Positions 1 through 9,021 of a stretch of 64,000 bases of DNA are shown one piece after another. The stretch comes from Moritella viscosa. Its GTDB lineage: Bacteria; Pseudomonadota; Gammaproteobacteria; Enterobacterales; Moritellaceae. The notes under the pieces are model-generated. The model saw only the letters and a list, made by a program, of their open reading frames with translations, searched no databases and had not been told where the DNA came from. The translations under genes were made by a program, and so were the position numbers. The stretch's first letter is position 1, and each line of letters starts with the position of its first letter. The stretch spans positions 4,661,846 to 4,725,845 of the forward strand of contig LN554852.1 in assembly GCA_000953735.1 (NCBI GenBank). Direction: 5' to 3'.

Positions 1-839
1 ACGTGGGTACCGCCAAGCGCAGTTGGGATCAAGTTAACATAACTTTCGGTAACTGATTCACCACCTTCAGGTAGCCAAATAACCGCCCAATCAGCCGCTT
101 CATTATTAGACGAAAAACTGCCGACAAACGGCGCTTCGGGTAACGTTGCCCATCCCTGTAACGATTCCATTAAATAGTCTTGCAGGCCTTTTTCGAAGCA
201 CCATACATGTTTTTCTTTATTTACTTTATCGTCAAATTTAATGTTTAAACCGGGACACAATACCGCTTTCGCACGTAAGTTATGCATCAAACGTTTAGAC
301 GAAAAATTACCCGAATCAAAATAGCTCGCATCTGGCCAGAAATGTACTTTAGTACCGGTATTACGGATACCAATGGTGCCAATCACTTCGAGTTCAGACA
401 CTTTATCGCCATGCTCAAACGCGATTTGATAAATTTGGCCACCACGTCTAATGGTAATTTCTACACGTTTAGATAACGCATTTACAACCGAAATACCTAC
501 GCCGTGTAGACCACCAGAAAATTGATAGCTATCGTTCGAAAATTTACCACCCGCATGTAGCTTAGATAAAATCAGCTCAACACCACTCACGCCTTCCACT
601 GGGTGAATATCCACAGGCATACCACGACCGTCATCGCTGACTTCTAGCGACTGATCGGCATGTAAGGTAACAGTAATGTTTTGCGCATGACCGGCTAACG
701 CTTCATCAACACTGTTATCAATAACTTCTTGGCCAAGGTGATTAGGGCGTACTGTGTCGGTATACATACCGGGTCTACGACGTACTGGTTCGAGACCATT
801 TAGGACTTCAATCGAGCCCGCATTATATTCTTGAGTCAT
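1..839 (-). CDS. parE: DNA topoisomerase IV subunit B, 5' part
   Basis: This is the N-terminal ~279 residues of ParE, the ATPase subunit of topoisomerase IV, which with ParC decatenates daughter chromosomes. The gene starts at an ATG at 837-839 and runs off the left edge, so more than half of the ~630-residue protein is missing. The reading begins MTQEYNAGSIEVLNGLEPVR and continues through the GHKL ATP-binding fold: the RPGMYTDT segment, the DNSVDEALAG helix with the catalytic Glu/Asn pair, the DDGRGMPVD motif and the GGLHGVG glycine lid. The last visible part, ending NLIPTALGGTHV, matches the start of the transducer domain. It is the last gene of a minus-strand run nudF-(yqiB)-cpdA-yqiA-parE; only 21 bases separate it from yqiA, so co-transcription is likely. 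Identification is firm. Confidence 0.97.
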   Translation of the reverse strand, partial: MTQEYNAGSIEVLNGLEPVRRRPGMYTDTVRPNHLGQEVIDNSVDEALAGHAQNITVTLHADQSLEVSDDGRGMPVDIHPVEGVSGVELILSKLHAGGKFSNDSYQFSGGLHGVGISVVNALSKRVEITIRRGGQIYQIAFEHGDKVSELEVIGTIGIRNTGTKVHFWPDASYFDSGNFSSKRLMHNLRAKAVLCPGLNIKFDDKVNKEKHVWCFEKGLQDYLMESLQGWATLPEAPFVGSFSSNNEAADWAVIWLPEGGESVTESYVNLIPTALGGTH

Positions 840-860
840 GAGTTTCTTTTATGCTGTTCG

Positions 861-1448
861 TTACATCGGTTTGAATGCAAGAAAGGTTAAAATATCGCTA
901 AGGTAACGTTCAAATCCAATAAAAGCATGATCGCCTCCCTGCTCTACTGTCAATCTCGCCATTTCGTATTTTGTTGTTGCTTGGTTATAGTCTAACACTT
1001 CATCATCGGTCTGTAACAGTGCCCAGATCGTTTCAGGGTGAACTAATTCCGAACAATCCAATGCCCGTAGCTCATCAATGTGCTGCTGAGCTAAATTAAA
1101 TTTAACTTGGGTATAAGGGTTCGTATTCTCACCTAAATAATCTACGAGCAATTCATAGGGCTTTACTGCGGGATTAATAATCACCGCTGGACAGTGAAAT
1201 TGTTGATTAACTTTGGTCGCATAATACCCCCCGAGTGAACTGCCTACCACCCCAAGCTGATGCGCAGGGTAAGCTGAAATAAGTTGTTCTATCTGTAGCC
1301 AAGCATCTTGAGGGTAAGGTGAAAGATTCGGTATTTCGATCGTTATATCGGGATGGTGTAATGAAAGATAATCTTCCATTTGCTGTGCTTTCACCGACTT
1401 TGGTGAACTATTAAAACCGTGCAAATAGAGTAGTAGCGTGGAAGCCAT
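861..1448 (-). CDS. yqiA: YqiA/YcfP-type alpha/beta-hydrolase esterase
   Basis: A 195-residue cytoplasmic alpha/beta hydrolase of the YqiA family, whose E. coli member has esterase activity on short acyl substrates; the natural substrate is unknown. Visible features are the N-terminal strand and oxyanion loop LYLHGFNSSP, the nucleophile elbow GSSLGG (Ser near residue 70), an acid candidate in LLQTDDEVLDY and the catalytic His in GGDHAF near residue 173. The length equals the family norm. It lies between cpdA and parE, the order known in enterobacteria and vibrios, with a 26-base gap after cpdA. Family assignment is strong; the physiological role is not known. Confidence 0.93.
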   Translation of the reverse strand: MASTLLLYLHGFNSSPKSVKAQQMEDYLSLHHPDITIEIPNLSPYPQDAWLQIEQLISAYPAHQLGVVGSSLGGYYATKVNQQFHCPAVIINPAVKPYELLVDYLGENTNPYTQVKFNLAQQHIDELRALDCSELVHPETIWALLQTDDEVLDYNQATTKYEMARLTVEQGGDHAFIGFERYLSDILTFLAFKPM

Positions 1449-1474
1449 TTGTTCATTTACCTCTACCAGTATTG

Positions 1475-2299
1475 TTAGTAACCTTTCGACTCAAGATCGG
1501 GATTAAAATCATGATTAGACAAACGCCAAACCTGACTATTAACAGTCCCATCACTGTGCAGTTGTAAATAACGCCACCCAGGCGCTCTCGCATCAAGAGT
1601 AAACTCATCACAATGTGGTTTAAATTGGAAACAAGTAGACGGAGACGCCATAAAGTGAATGCCATCATAAGTCTCGTCTAACTGCTGGTGCACATGTCCA
1701 AATAACACATGTCGTGCTTTAGGGTGTTTCGCTAACACCGCTAAAAATGCCTCAGGATTACGCAAAATATGTTGATCTAACCATTTACAACCCACAGGAT
1801 AAGTATTGTGATGCAATACCACCAATGCATACTTATCTGGATGTAAACTAAGTTGCTCGTCAAGTAATGTCAGCTGCTCAGGCGATAAATAACCTGACGG
1901 TGAGCCCGTTAATTGCGAATCTAATAAAATAATCTGCCAGTCGCCAACAACTTTATATTTATCCGACAATACGCCTTCAGATTTTAATGCATCAGCCATG
2001 AGAGGAATATTGTCATGATTACCAGGTAACCAATAACAAGGTTTGTCTAGACGTTTAATATGCTGAGCAAAGTATTTATAAGAAGCGATACTGTTATCTT
2101 GGGAAATATCACCCGTGGCAAGCACAGCATCAAACGGTTGTTGATTCTGCAGAATAGCATCAATAACATGGCTAAAGCTCTGTTGTGTTTTAACGCCAAG
2201 AAGATCCTTCTCAGCAGTTGCAAACAAATGAGTATCCGTCACTTGTAATAAATTAATGACGTTATGCTTTGCTGTTAATTTAGAAATGTCCGCGCCCAC
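1475..2299 (-). CDS. cpdA: 3',5'-cyclic AMP phosphodiesterase
   Basis: CpdA hydrolyses cAMP to AMP and so lowers CRP signalling. The 274-residue protein carries the metallophosphoesterase signature in order: TDTHLF (metal-binding D and H), GDISQD, GNHDN, the VLHHNT histidine and GHVHQQ. The chosen start is a GTG at 2297-2299 with a GGACAAGGG-like ribosome site about 10 bases ahead; no ATG fits the family start better. It sits between a decayed yqiB and yqiA, as part of the nudF-to-parE run. Length and motifs agree with active family members. Confidence 0.93.
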   Translation of the reverse strand: MGADISKLTAKHNVINLLQVTDTHLFATAEKDLLGVKTQQSFSHVIDAILQNQQPFDAVLATGDISQDNSIASYKYFAQHIKRLDKPCYWLPGNHDNIPLMADALKSEGVLSDKYKVVGDWQIILLDSQLTGSPSGYLSPEQLTLLDEQLSLHPDKYALVVLHHNTYPVGCKWLDQHILRNPEAFLAVLAKHPKARHVLFGHVHQQLDETYDGIHFMASPSTCFQFKPHCDEFTLDARAPGWRYLQLHSDGTVNSQVWRLSNHDFNPDLESKGY

Positions 2300-2537
2300 A
2301 ATAATCTTTAACCCTTGTCCTTTAATATGTTGCCTAGTAATGTCGAATAGTAACTACACTGATTGTAACGACATATCAGCAAGTCTAATTGAAAGATCCT
2401 TAAGACTATTAAAGGATACCTAATAGGACATGATAAATCTGCTGTCCAGCACACACTTCCACGATTTCGAATAAGAAACCGGTAACATAATGAGAGATTC
2501 AAACAACTTAGCCTAAAATATATTAGGTATTGTAGCC
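2300..2537 (-). pseudogene. yqiB: yqiB (DUF1249) remnant
   Basis: In related bacteria the ~140-residue DUF1249 protein YqiB is encoded between nudF and cpdA. Here the gap is only 238 bases and has no full-length frame. The minus-strand frame at 2427-2468 reads EIVEVCAGQQIYHV, which lines up with the E. coli segment MVAEVCSSQQIFRF; the bases just upstream read ISHYVTGFLF, which may be the remains of the VRLYHDA stretch. Beyond this, stops interrupt every frame. I infer a yqiB copy with internal deletions and substitutions. An open frame of 79 codons overlaps the region but in a different register and does not resemble YqiB. The E. coli comparison is from memory. Confidence 0.6.
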
Positions 2538-3173
2538 CTAGAGCCAAGACTTTTGCAATGTTTCAAAATTCAATTGTAACCACTGGATACCAATAATAGT
2601 CGATGCGTTATTTATTCGCCCAGTTTGCACCATATTATAAGCAGTTTCTCGACTCACCACATGCACGCGAATATCTTCACCTTCGCTCTCTAAACCATGA
2701 ACGCCTGCAGCAGTACTGCTGTTGACCTCACCGATATACAGATCAATCGCCTCACTCGTACCACCAGGGCTGGCAAAAAACTGCATGATAAAATCACAGC
2801 GGCCAACAGTTAGCCCAGCTTCTTCTTCGGCTTCGCGTTTAACCACCTCGGCAGAGTCTTCACCTTGTTTGTCTATCATACCAGCCACTAATTCCAGTAA
2901 CCAAGGTTGCGTACTGGATTCAATAGCAGGGATGCGAATTTGTTCTATCAATACCACCTCATCACGCGCTGCATCATAAGGGATGACTGCCGCAGCATTA
3001 CCACGTTCAAAAACCTCTCGCGTAATCTCACCACTCCAATCACCCGAAAACAACCTATGTTTAAAGGTATAGGTGTTTATTTTAAAGAAACCATTAAAAA
3101 CCTGCTGCTTGTTTATGATCTCAATATCCGTAATATCATACTCGGATTCTATTTCTAACTTTCGACTTTTCAT
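2538..3173 (-). CDS. nudF: ADP-ribose pyrophosphatase (Nudix)
   Basis: NudF splits ADP-ribose into AMP and ribose-5-phosphate, removing a reactive metabolite. The 211-residue protein has the Nudix helix around residues 113-137, with GMIDKQGE followed by REAEEEAGL. One residue is inserted in the first loop relative to the usual Gx5Ex7REUxEExGU spacing, while the metal-binding glutamates are kept. The downstream FFASPGGTSE loop and the DIRVHVVSRE region are typical of the ADP-ribose group. It is the first gene of the minus-strand run toward parE and is divergent from tolC, as in enterobacteria and vibrios. Confidence 0.94.
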   Translation of the reverse strand: MKSRKLEIESEYDITDIEIINKQQVFNGFFKINTYTFKHRLFSGDWSGEITREVFERGNAAAVIPYDAARDEVVLIEQIRIPAIESSTQPWLLELVAGMIDKQGEDSAEVVKREAEEEAGLTVGRCDFIMQFFASPGGTSEAIDLYIGEVNSSTAAGVHGLESEGEDIRVHVVSRETAYNMVQTGRINNASTIIGIQWLQLNFETLQKSWL

Positions 3174-3453
3174 TTACATATCCTAAAATATAATGATAAT
3201 AACTAGTTACGGTGAATACCATATTGGCAGCTGGGGTTTAGGCACGATACCTAGTAAATATACTAATAATGCCATATAAGCATTGATTCAACGTTTAAAA
3301 CTCGAGCTTCGAGATAACACCTAGTATAAAATTAAAACATCCGATAAATCTAACTATCTCTATTTGGATAATTATTAGTTTGACTAAGCAGTTATCATTA
3401 CTTATTGTTATGCAAATTCATAACGGCAACTATTTACACTAAGGTAACCACCA

Positions 3454-4794
3454 ATGAAGTTTAATAAAATTCTTCTAGCCTGCGGTCTGGCATTTTTTGC
3501 AAATTCAGCAAGTGCAGATAATTTACAACAAATATTTGAACAAGCTCTGACCAAAGATCCACTATATTTAGAAGCGCAAGCAAATCGCAATGCAGCACTA
3601 GAACGAATTACAGAACAAGAAGCAGCGAACTTACCAAAAATCAGTTTAAGTGCAGATCTGGGTTACACAGTGACAAGCGATTATCGAACAGATTCAAGCT
3701 CTAATGGTAACGCCTTAACTGGTAATGTAGGTATTGGTTTAACGCAGTCATTATATGAAGAAAGTAATTTCATTAATGTTAGCCAAGCCGCTAAACAAGC
3801 AGAGCAAAGTGAACTTGCCGTTCAAGCCGAGCTGCAAGGTCTTATCTTACGCGTATCGAATGCTTACTTTAATGTACTCAGCGCCAATGATACCTTAGAA
3901 TTTTCTAACCGTAATAAAGAAGCGGTAGAACGTCAACTAGAACAGACAACCCAACGTTACAATGTGGGTCTAACCGACAAAACTGACGTATTAGAAGCAC
4001 AATCAAGCTTCGATTTATCAGTAGCAGAAGTCATTAACGCTGAAAATACCCTCGCAAATAGCTACGAGTCGTTAACCGAAATCACTGGTTTAACGCATAC
4101 CGATATTTCACCACTGAATACTGCGCGTTTTAGCCCTACAGCACCCAATGGTCAGCGTGATAATTGGTTAGATATTGCTAACAACCAAAATTTATCAATC
4201 CAGATCCAACGTATTGCGAAGCAAATTGCAGAAGGTAATGTCGATTTAGCGAACTCTACTGATAACATCTCATTGAACTTAGTCGCAAATGCCGGTGCTA
4301 AATATACGGATTATGGCAATGATAATAACAATGGTGGTGCAGGCGCTGAAAATACTGTGTCTTCAGGTAATGTGGGTATCAAATTTAGCATGCCGTTATA
4401 CACAGGTGGCGCAGTAACGTCAGCAGAAAAACAAGCCGTTTATCAAGTCACAGCCAGCCAAGAACAATTAACCAAAGCAAGCCGTGAAGTACAAACAAAC
4501 ATTCGTACTTATTATAACAACGTGACGGCCGCGCTAAGTTCTATCAAGGCCTACGAGCAAACAGTTAAATCATCTGAAAGTGCATTAGAAGCAACGCAAG
4601 CTGGCTTTGGTGTGGGTACACGTACAATTATTGACGTGCTAAATGCAACGAAAAGTTTATATCAATCGAAGCAATCATTATCAGCATCACGTTATAACTA
4701 CATCATTAGTATGTTACAGTTAAAACAAGCCGCTGGTACCTTGAACGCTGAGGATATAAGTTTAGTTAATGCTGGGTTAGAAGCACAATACTAA
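3454..4794 (+). CDS. tolC: Outer membrane efflux channel TolC
   Basis: TolC forms the trimeric outer-membrane/periplasmic tunnel used by tripartite drug efflux pumps and type I secretion. The 446-residue product starts with a clear signal peptide (about 21 residues, cut after ANSASA) and then shows the two homologous OEP halves. The first runs over roughly residues 25-225 and includes ALTKDPLYLEAQANRNAA and the YNVGLTDKTDVLEAQ coiled-coil stretch. The second runs over residues 235-440 and includes FGVGTRTIIDVLNATKSLYQ. Length is close to mature E. coli TolC without its C-terminal extension. An AAGG ribosome site lies 9 bases ahead. It is transcribed away from nudF across a 280-base gap and is followed by a short hairpin terminator. 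Confidence 0.96.
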   Translation: MKFNKILLACGLAFFANSASADNLQQIFEQALTKDPLYLEAQANRNAALERITEQEAANLPKISLSADLGYTVTSDYRTDSSSNGNALTGNVGIGLTQSLYEESNFINVSQAAKQAEQSELAVQAELQGLILRVSNAYFNVLSANDTLEFSNRNKEAVERQLEQTTQRYNVGLTDKTDVLEAQSSFDLSVAEVINAENTLANSYESLTEITGLTHTDISPLNTARFSPTAPNGQRDNWLDIANNQNLSIQIQRIAKQIAEGNVDLANSTDNISLNLVANAGAKYTDYGNDNNNGGAGAENTVSSGNVGIKFSMPLYTGGAVTSAEKQAVYQVTASQEQLTKASREVQTNIRTYYNNVTAALSSIKAYEQTVKSSESALEATQAGFGVGTRTIIDVLNATKSLYQSKQSLSASRYNYIISMLQLKQAAGTLNAEDISLVNAGLEAQY

Positions 4795-4816
4795 ATTAAA
4801 ACGTAATACAGAACGA

Positions 4817-4847
4817 TAAGGCGACCACCAGTGTCGTCTTTTTTGTA
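4817..4847 (+). terminator. Rho-independent terminator after tolC
   Basis: A six-pair stem (GGCGAC with GTCGTC, one G-U pair) and a small loop are followed directly by a run of six T, 24 bases after the tolC stop codon. Confidence 0.75.
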
Positions 4848-4948
4848 TCTGAAATCGCATATACCAGCTCAACATGCATCTATTAACATGTAATTATCAA
4901 TCACTTATAAATGCAAATAGAGTTAACTCGTATTAATGAGAATTTTTC

Positions 4949-5905
4949 ATGACAGATAAAAGTAAAACCACCAAGCCGATGGTTACCAAAGAAAACACGA
5001 AATTTAAACTCAGTTTTTTACACCCTAAAAACTGGTCGTTGTTGTTCGCGGCAACTTTATTATGGTTTATCTCTTTGCTACCGAATACAGCGCAAAGCGT
5101 ATTTGGTCGGGCTTTAGGCCGCTTGGTCTCTAAAATATTACCCGGCCGTTTAAAAACAGCACAAAAAAATCTGGCTTTAAGTTTTCCAGAAAAATCTGAC
5201 AGCGAAATTAAAGCACTCGCAAAAGAAAATTTCGAATATACCGGTTTAGCGGTTGTTGATACTGCTAATGCCTGGTTCTGGCCAGATTGGCGCATTAAGC
5301 AGAATATGGTGATCGAAGGTCAGGAGCATATCGACCAAGCAAAAGCTGACGGTAATGGTATGCTAATACTAGGGGGTCACTTTTTATCGCTGGAAATGTC
5401 GGCACGTATTTTTGGTTTATTACGACCGGCCCATGCTATCTATCGCCCAAATAAAAACCCATTAATGGAATACTTACAATGCCGTGGTCGCACACTTTCA
5501 AATAAAGGATTACTTGACCGCCGCGATATCAAAGGCATGTTACGCGTACTCGATGAAGGTGAGCCATTATGGTATGCACCGGATCATGATTATGGTCCTC
5601 GTCGAAGCGTATTTGTACCATTTTTTGCGGTTGAAAAAGCCTGTACTATTACTGGCACCACGCTTTTCGCCTCGGGGAATAATACAAAAACCTACCCTGC
5701 GTCTTCTTGTCGCTTTCCAGATGGTCGTTATAAGTTAACCATTCGCGCACCATTGGAGAACTTCCCAACGGGCGACGAAGTTAAAGATGCCACTATCTGT
5801 AATAAAGAATGCGAAAAATCTATTTTAGAACAAGTGCCACAATACATGTGGTTACATCGCCGCTTTAAAACGCGTCCGGAAGGTGAACCGAGCTTGTATA
5901 AGTAA
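4949..5905 (+). CDS. lpxL: Lipid A lauroyl-type acyltransferase (LpxL/LpxP family)
   Basis: An inner-membrane acyltransferase that adds a secondary acyl chain from acyl-ACP to Kdo2-lipid IVA. The 318-residue protein has a transmembrane anchor at about residues 28-48 and the HX4E catalytic motif in GGHFLSLEMSA. It also has RPNKNPLMEYLQ, LDRRDIKGML and the family block YAPDHDYGPRRSVFVPFFAV. The C-terminal MWLHRRFKTRPEGEPS matches LpxL/LpxP more closely than LpxM. Whether it transfers laurate or, as in cold-growing bacteria, palmitoleate cannot be read from the sequence. It stands alone between tolC and the convergent glnE. Confidence 0.9.
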   Translation: MTDKSKTTKPMVTKENTKFKLSFLHPKNWSLLFAATLLWFISLLPNTAQSVFGRALGRLVSKILPGRLKTAQKNLALSFPEKSDSEIKALAKENFEYTGLAVVDTANAWFWPDWRIKQNMVIEGQEHIDQAKADGNGMLILGGHFLSLEMSARIFGLLRPAHAIYRPNKNPLMEYLQCRGRTLSNKGLLDRRDIKGMLRVLDEGEPLWYAPDHDYGPRRSVFVPFFAVEKACTITGTTLFASGNNTKTYPASSCRFPDGRYKLTIRAPLENFPTGDEVKDATICNKECEKSILEQVPQYMWLHRRFKTRPEGEPSLYK

Positions 5906-5925
5906 TCGGTTACATAACAAAATAA

Positions 5926-5971
5926 AGTCCTATTGATAAAACACTGTAATGTGGGCATCAATAGGATTTTT
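5926..5971. terminator. Bidirectional terminator between lpxL and glnE
   Basis: A perfect 10-bp stem (TCCTATTGAT at 5928-5937 with ATCAATAGGA at 5957-5966) is followed by TTTTT on the plus strand. It serves lpxL and lies right at the end of the convergent glnE gene. Confidence 0.8.
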
Positions 5972-5977
5972 ATTTAA

Positions 5978-8842
5978 CTACAGTGCAAACAACTGTTGCC
6001 AGTAATCAATAACAACTTTACGTTGTGCAACAAATTCACTATTCGCAACAACTCCCTTCTTGCCTAATAAATTAAGCCGATGGATTTCATCACGCATTTG
6101 GCAATAGCTCGATGTTAAGCTCGCGCCTAACTCCTCAGTCATTAACCCTTCTGCCACACAACGGCTAATAATACGGACATTATCAGGCCACAACTGGATC
6201 TTAGGCATCTGCGCAGCATGATTCAATACAATATACTGCATCATGAATTCGATATCTGTGATGCCGCCTTCTGACTGCTTTATATCAAACTGGTCAGCAT
6301 TGGCTTTTAACAAATGCTCTCGCATTTTCAAACGCATTTCGACCACTTGCTTTTTCAGTTCTGTAGTATCACGCGGTTTGGCTATAATACTACGTTTAAC
6401 CTCAGTGAAACGACTTTGAATCAGCTTATCGCCATAGACGATACGGGTACGCACTAATGATTGGTGCTCCCAGGTCCACGCTTCTTTACATTGATAATCC
6501 AAAAATCGAGATACCGGACAAGCAAGTACACCAGAGCTACCCGATGGGCGTAAACGCATATCAACTTCATACAAAATACCAGTACTAGTACGGGTACTAA
6601 AGATATGAATAATCCGTTGCGCTAAGCGCAAATAAAATTGACGGCTATCGATCACTTTGGCTCCGTTGGTCACGCCTGCGGCTTCACAATTATGGATAAA
6701 CACCAGATCTAAATCCGAACCATAACCTAATTCGATACCACCAAGCTTACCATAGGCGACAACAGCAAACCCTTTTTCACCCGTTTCAACCACATTGTGA
6801 GGAACGCCATGCTTCTCTTCTAATTGTTGCCAAGCTAGATTGACCACATTATCAATCACAGCCTCCGCCAACCATGTTAAATGGTCACTCACCTTCATTA
6901 ACGCTAACTCACCACCGATATCCGCAGCCGCAATACGTAATAATTGAGTCTGTTTATATTGGCGTAGCGCTTCTAATTGCTGTTCGTGATCGTCTTCCGG
7001 AATTCGCAGCATAAATTGGCGCAACTCACTACGATATTCATGCAATGGCGTTGGGTGATATAAGTGTGACGGCACTAATAACTCGTCTAATAAAATGGGG
7101 TGACTCGACAGCTGTTTCGCCACCATCGAACTTGCCCCACACAAACGTAGTAACTGTGTTAACGCTAAGTCATTCTCGGCTAACAATTCTAAATAAGCAG
7201 TACGATTTAAAATTTTACATAACAAGGCAATAATACGCGGTAATAACGCAACAGGATCATCCGATTTTAAGATCGAAAATAGCAATTTAGGTAATAATTT
7301 TTCAATCGTTTGTCGACCCCTAGGCCCTACTGTTTTACGTTCGTAGTCAGTCTTAAAATGATTTAAATCTCGAACAAAGTTTTGCGCATCTTGTTCCGCC
7401 AGACCATATTCTGCAAGCAAAGTTATTGCTTCATCTGTTGATAGTTCTAAATGCCATAAATCTAACGCAGGTTGTGATTCTTCATTATCATCGTCATCAC
7501 CACCAATCACCTGACTGAATTCGGAATGAATATTCGCCATCACTTGATTGATATAAACATAAAAGCTATTCCAGTCAGCATAACCTAACACGCTAATTAA
7601 GCGGCTACGATCCAATTCTGATTGCGGTAAAGTTTGGGTTTGCGCATCATTAATTTGTTGCAGAATATTCTCAACTTGGCGTAAATAACAATAACTTTCG
7701 GTGAGTACGGTATAGCTTTCTGCTGATATTTCTCCCAGTGACTGCAAGACTTTAAGCGTCGCTAACAATGATTTTATTTGTAGTACCGGTTCACGACCTC
7801 CGCGAATAAGTTGGAACGTTTGCGCCACAAACTCCACTTCACGTATACCACCACTACTCAACTTAATATTATCTTTTAATCCTTTACGACGCACTTCTGC
7901 CTTAATCATGGCTTTCATATTACGCAGCGCATCAATGGCACTAAAATCCACATAACGGCGATAGATAAACGGACGAAGTATTTTTTCCAGTTCAACTCTG
8001 GTTTCAGCATTACCACCCAAAGCACGAGCTTTTACCATGGCATAGCGTTCCCAATCTCGACCTTGGTTTTGGTAGTATTCTTCAAACGCATTAAAACTCA
8101 TGACTAATGGACCTGAATCACCAAACGGACGCAAACGCATATCAACGCGGTAAGCAAAACCATCTGCGGTGACTTGGTGTAAAGCCGCAATTAGCCGCTG
8201 ACCTAAACGTTGGAAGAATTTCTGATTCACAACAGTACGTCCCGCACCAACGGTTTCACCGGTTTCTGGATACGTAAAAATAAGATCTATATCGGATGAA
8301 AAATTGAGTTCACCACCACCCAATTTCCCCATGGCTAAGATTACTAGTTGCTGCTTAGCGCCGTCGTGATTAACCGGGGTTCCTTGCTCTTTACATTGCA
8401 GTTGATATAACCACTCTAGAGCGCCTTCAATTAAACAGTCAGCAAGGTGGGAGGTATGGGTTAAACTTTCACTTAGCGTTGCATCTTGTAATAACTCTCG
8501 CCACGCGATAATACACATATGAAAACGGCGAAATTGGCGAATAGTACGCAGCAATGCAGGTTCTGAATCACAAGCAGCAAGTTGACTCGCTAACTGCGAT
8601 TCCACCAGCGTAGTACGTGATGCTTGAGCGAGTAAGCCTGATTGCCAAATATCACGTAATAGATCGGTATTATTAATACAACTTTCCGCAATAAAATCAC
8701 TTAACGAAAATATCCGTTGGCTCTGGCTAATTTGTACTGCTGTCAACAGGGCTAAGTCGCTCGCGTTTCGCTCGCACCAACGTTGCCAATAAATACCACC
8801 CGTATCAGCTAATATACCTACAATTTGACATTCAGTACTCAT
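5978..8842 (-). CDS. glnE: Bifunctional glutamine synthetase adenylyltransferase/deadenylase
   Basis: GlnE attaches AMP to, and removes it from, glutamine synthetase in response to PII (GlnB) and glutamine, tuning nitrogen assimilation. The ~954-residue protein has the usual tandem layout. The N-terminal nucleotidyltransferase (deadenylase) carries GKLGGGELNFSSDIDL near residue 180. A regulatory linker follows, and the C-terminal nucleotidyltransferase (adenylylase) carries GKLGGIELGYGSDLDL near residue 700, then DMRLRPSGSSG and the C-terminal helical domain. I prefer the ATG at 8842, which has a GGATG site about 7 bases upstream, over the ATG three codons earlier. glnE beside ygiF and ygiM is the order in E. 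coli; here other genes intervene. Confidence 0.96.
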   Translation of the reverse strand: MSTECQIVGILADTGGIYWQRWCERNASDLALLTAVQISQSQRIFSLSDFIAESCINNTDLLRDIWQSGLLAQASRTTLVESQLASQLAACDSEPALLRTIRQFRRFHMCIIAWRELLQDATLSESLTHTSHLADCLIEGALEWLYQLQCKEQGTPVNHDGAKQQLVILAMGKLGGGELNFSSDIDLIFTYPETGETVGAGRTVVNQKFFQRLGQRLIAALHQVTADGFAYRVDMRLRPFGDSGPLVMSFNAFEEYYQNQGRDWERYAMVKARALGGNAETRVELEKILRPFIYRRYVDFSAIDALRNMKAMIKAEVRRKGLKDNIKLSSGGIREVEFVAQTFQLIRGGREPVLQIKSLLATLKVLQSLGEISAESYTVLTESYCYLRQVENILQQINDAQTQTLPQSELDRSRLISVLGYADWNSFYVYINQVMANIHSEFSQVIGGDDDDNEESQPALDLWHLELSTDEAITLLAEYGLAEQDAQNFVRDLNHFKTDYERKTVGPRGRQTIEKLLPKLLFSILKSDDPVALLPRIIALLCKILNRTAYLELLAENDLALTQLLRLCGASSMVAKQLSSHPILLDELLVPSHLYHPTPLHEYRSELRQFMLRIPEDDHEQQLEALRQYKQTQLLRIAAADIGGELALMKVSDHLTWLAEAVIDNVVNLAWQQLEEKHGVPHNVVETGEKGFAVVAYGKLGGIELGYGSDLDLVFIHNCEAAGVTNGAKVIDSRQFYLRLAQRIIHIFSTRTSTGILYEVDMRLRPSGSSGVLACPVSRFLDYQCKEAWTWEHQSLVRTRIVYGDKLIQSRFTEVKRSIIAKPRDTTELKKQVVEMRLKMREHLLKANADQFDIKQSEGGITDIEFMMQYIVLNHAAQMPKIQLWPDNVRIISRCVAEGLMTEELGASLTSSYCQMRDEIHRLNLLGKKGVVANSEFVAQRKVVIDYWQQLFAL

Positions 8843-9021
8843 AAACGACATCCATATAATTAAGACTTGTGATCCAATTAATTAAACGATTTATATCAAG
8901 CATGCACATATAGACACACCCAGCCTTACATGCTATTACTTACCGATATTAATTACCCCAGTAAACTTACCATTAGTAGGGAGTTTATGGCAGCTAAAAT
9001 CGCAAAATAAGGCCACCTTTA

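Noticed and set aside
282..476. A 64-codon plus-strand open frame inside parE
   Set aside because: It is antisense to the well-conserved GHKL domain of ParE and has no independent support.
2308..2547. A 79-codon open frame between nudF and cpdA
   Set aside because: It has no ribosome site and a composition unlike a real protein; the yqiB-like core lies in another frame of the same strand.
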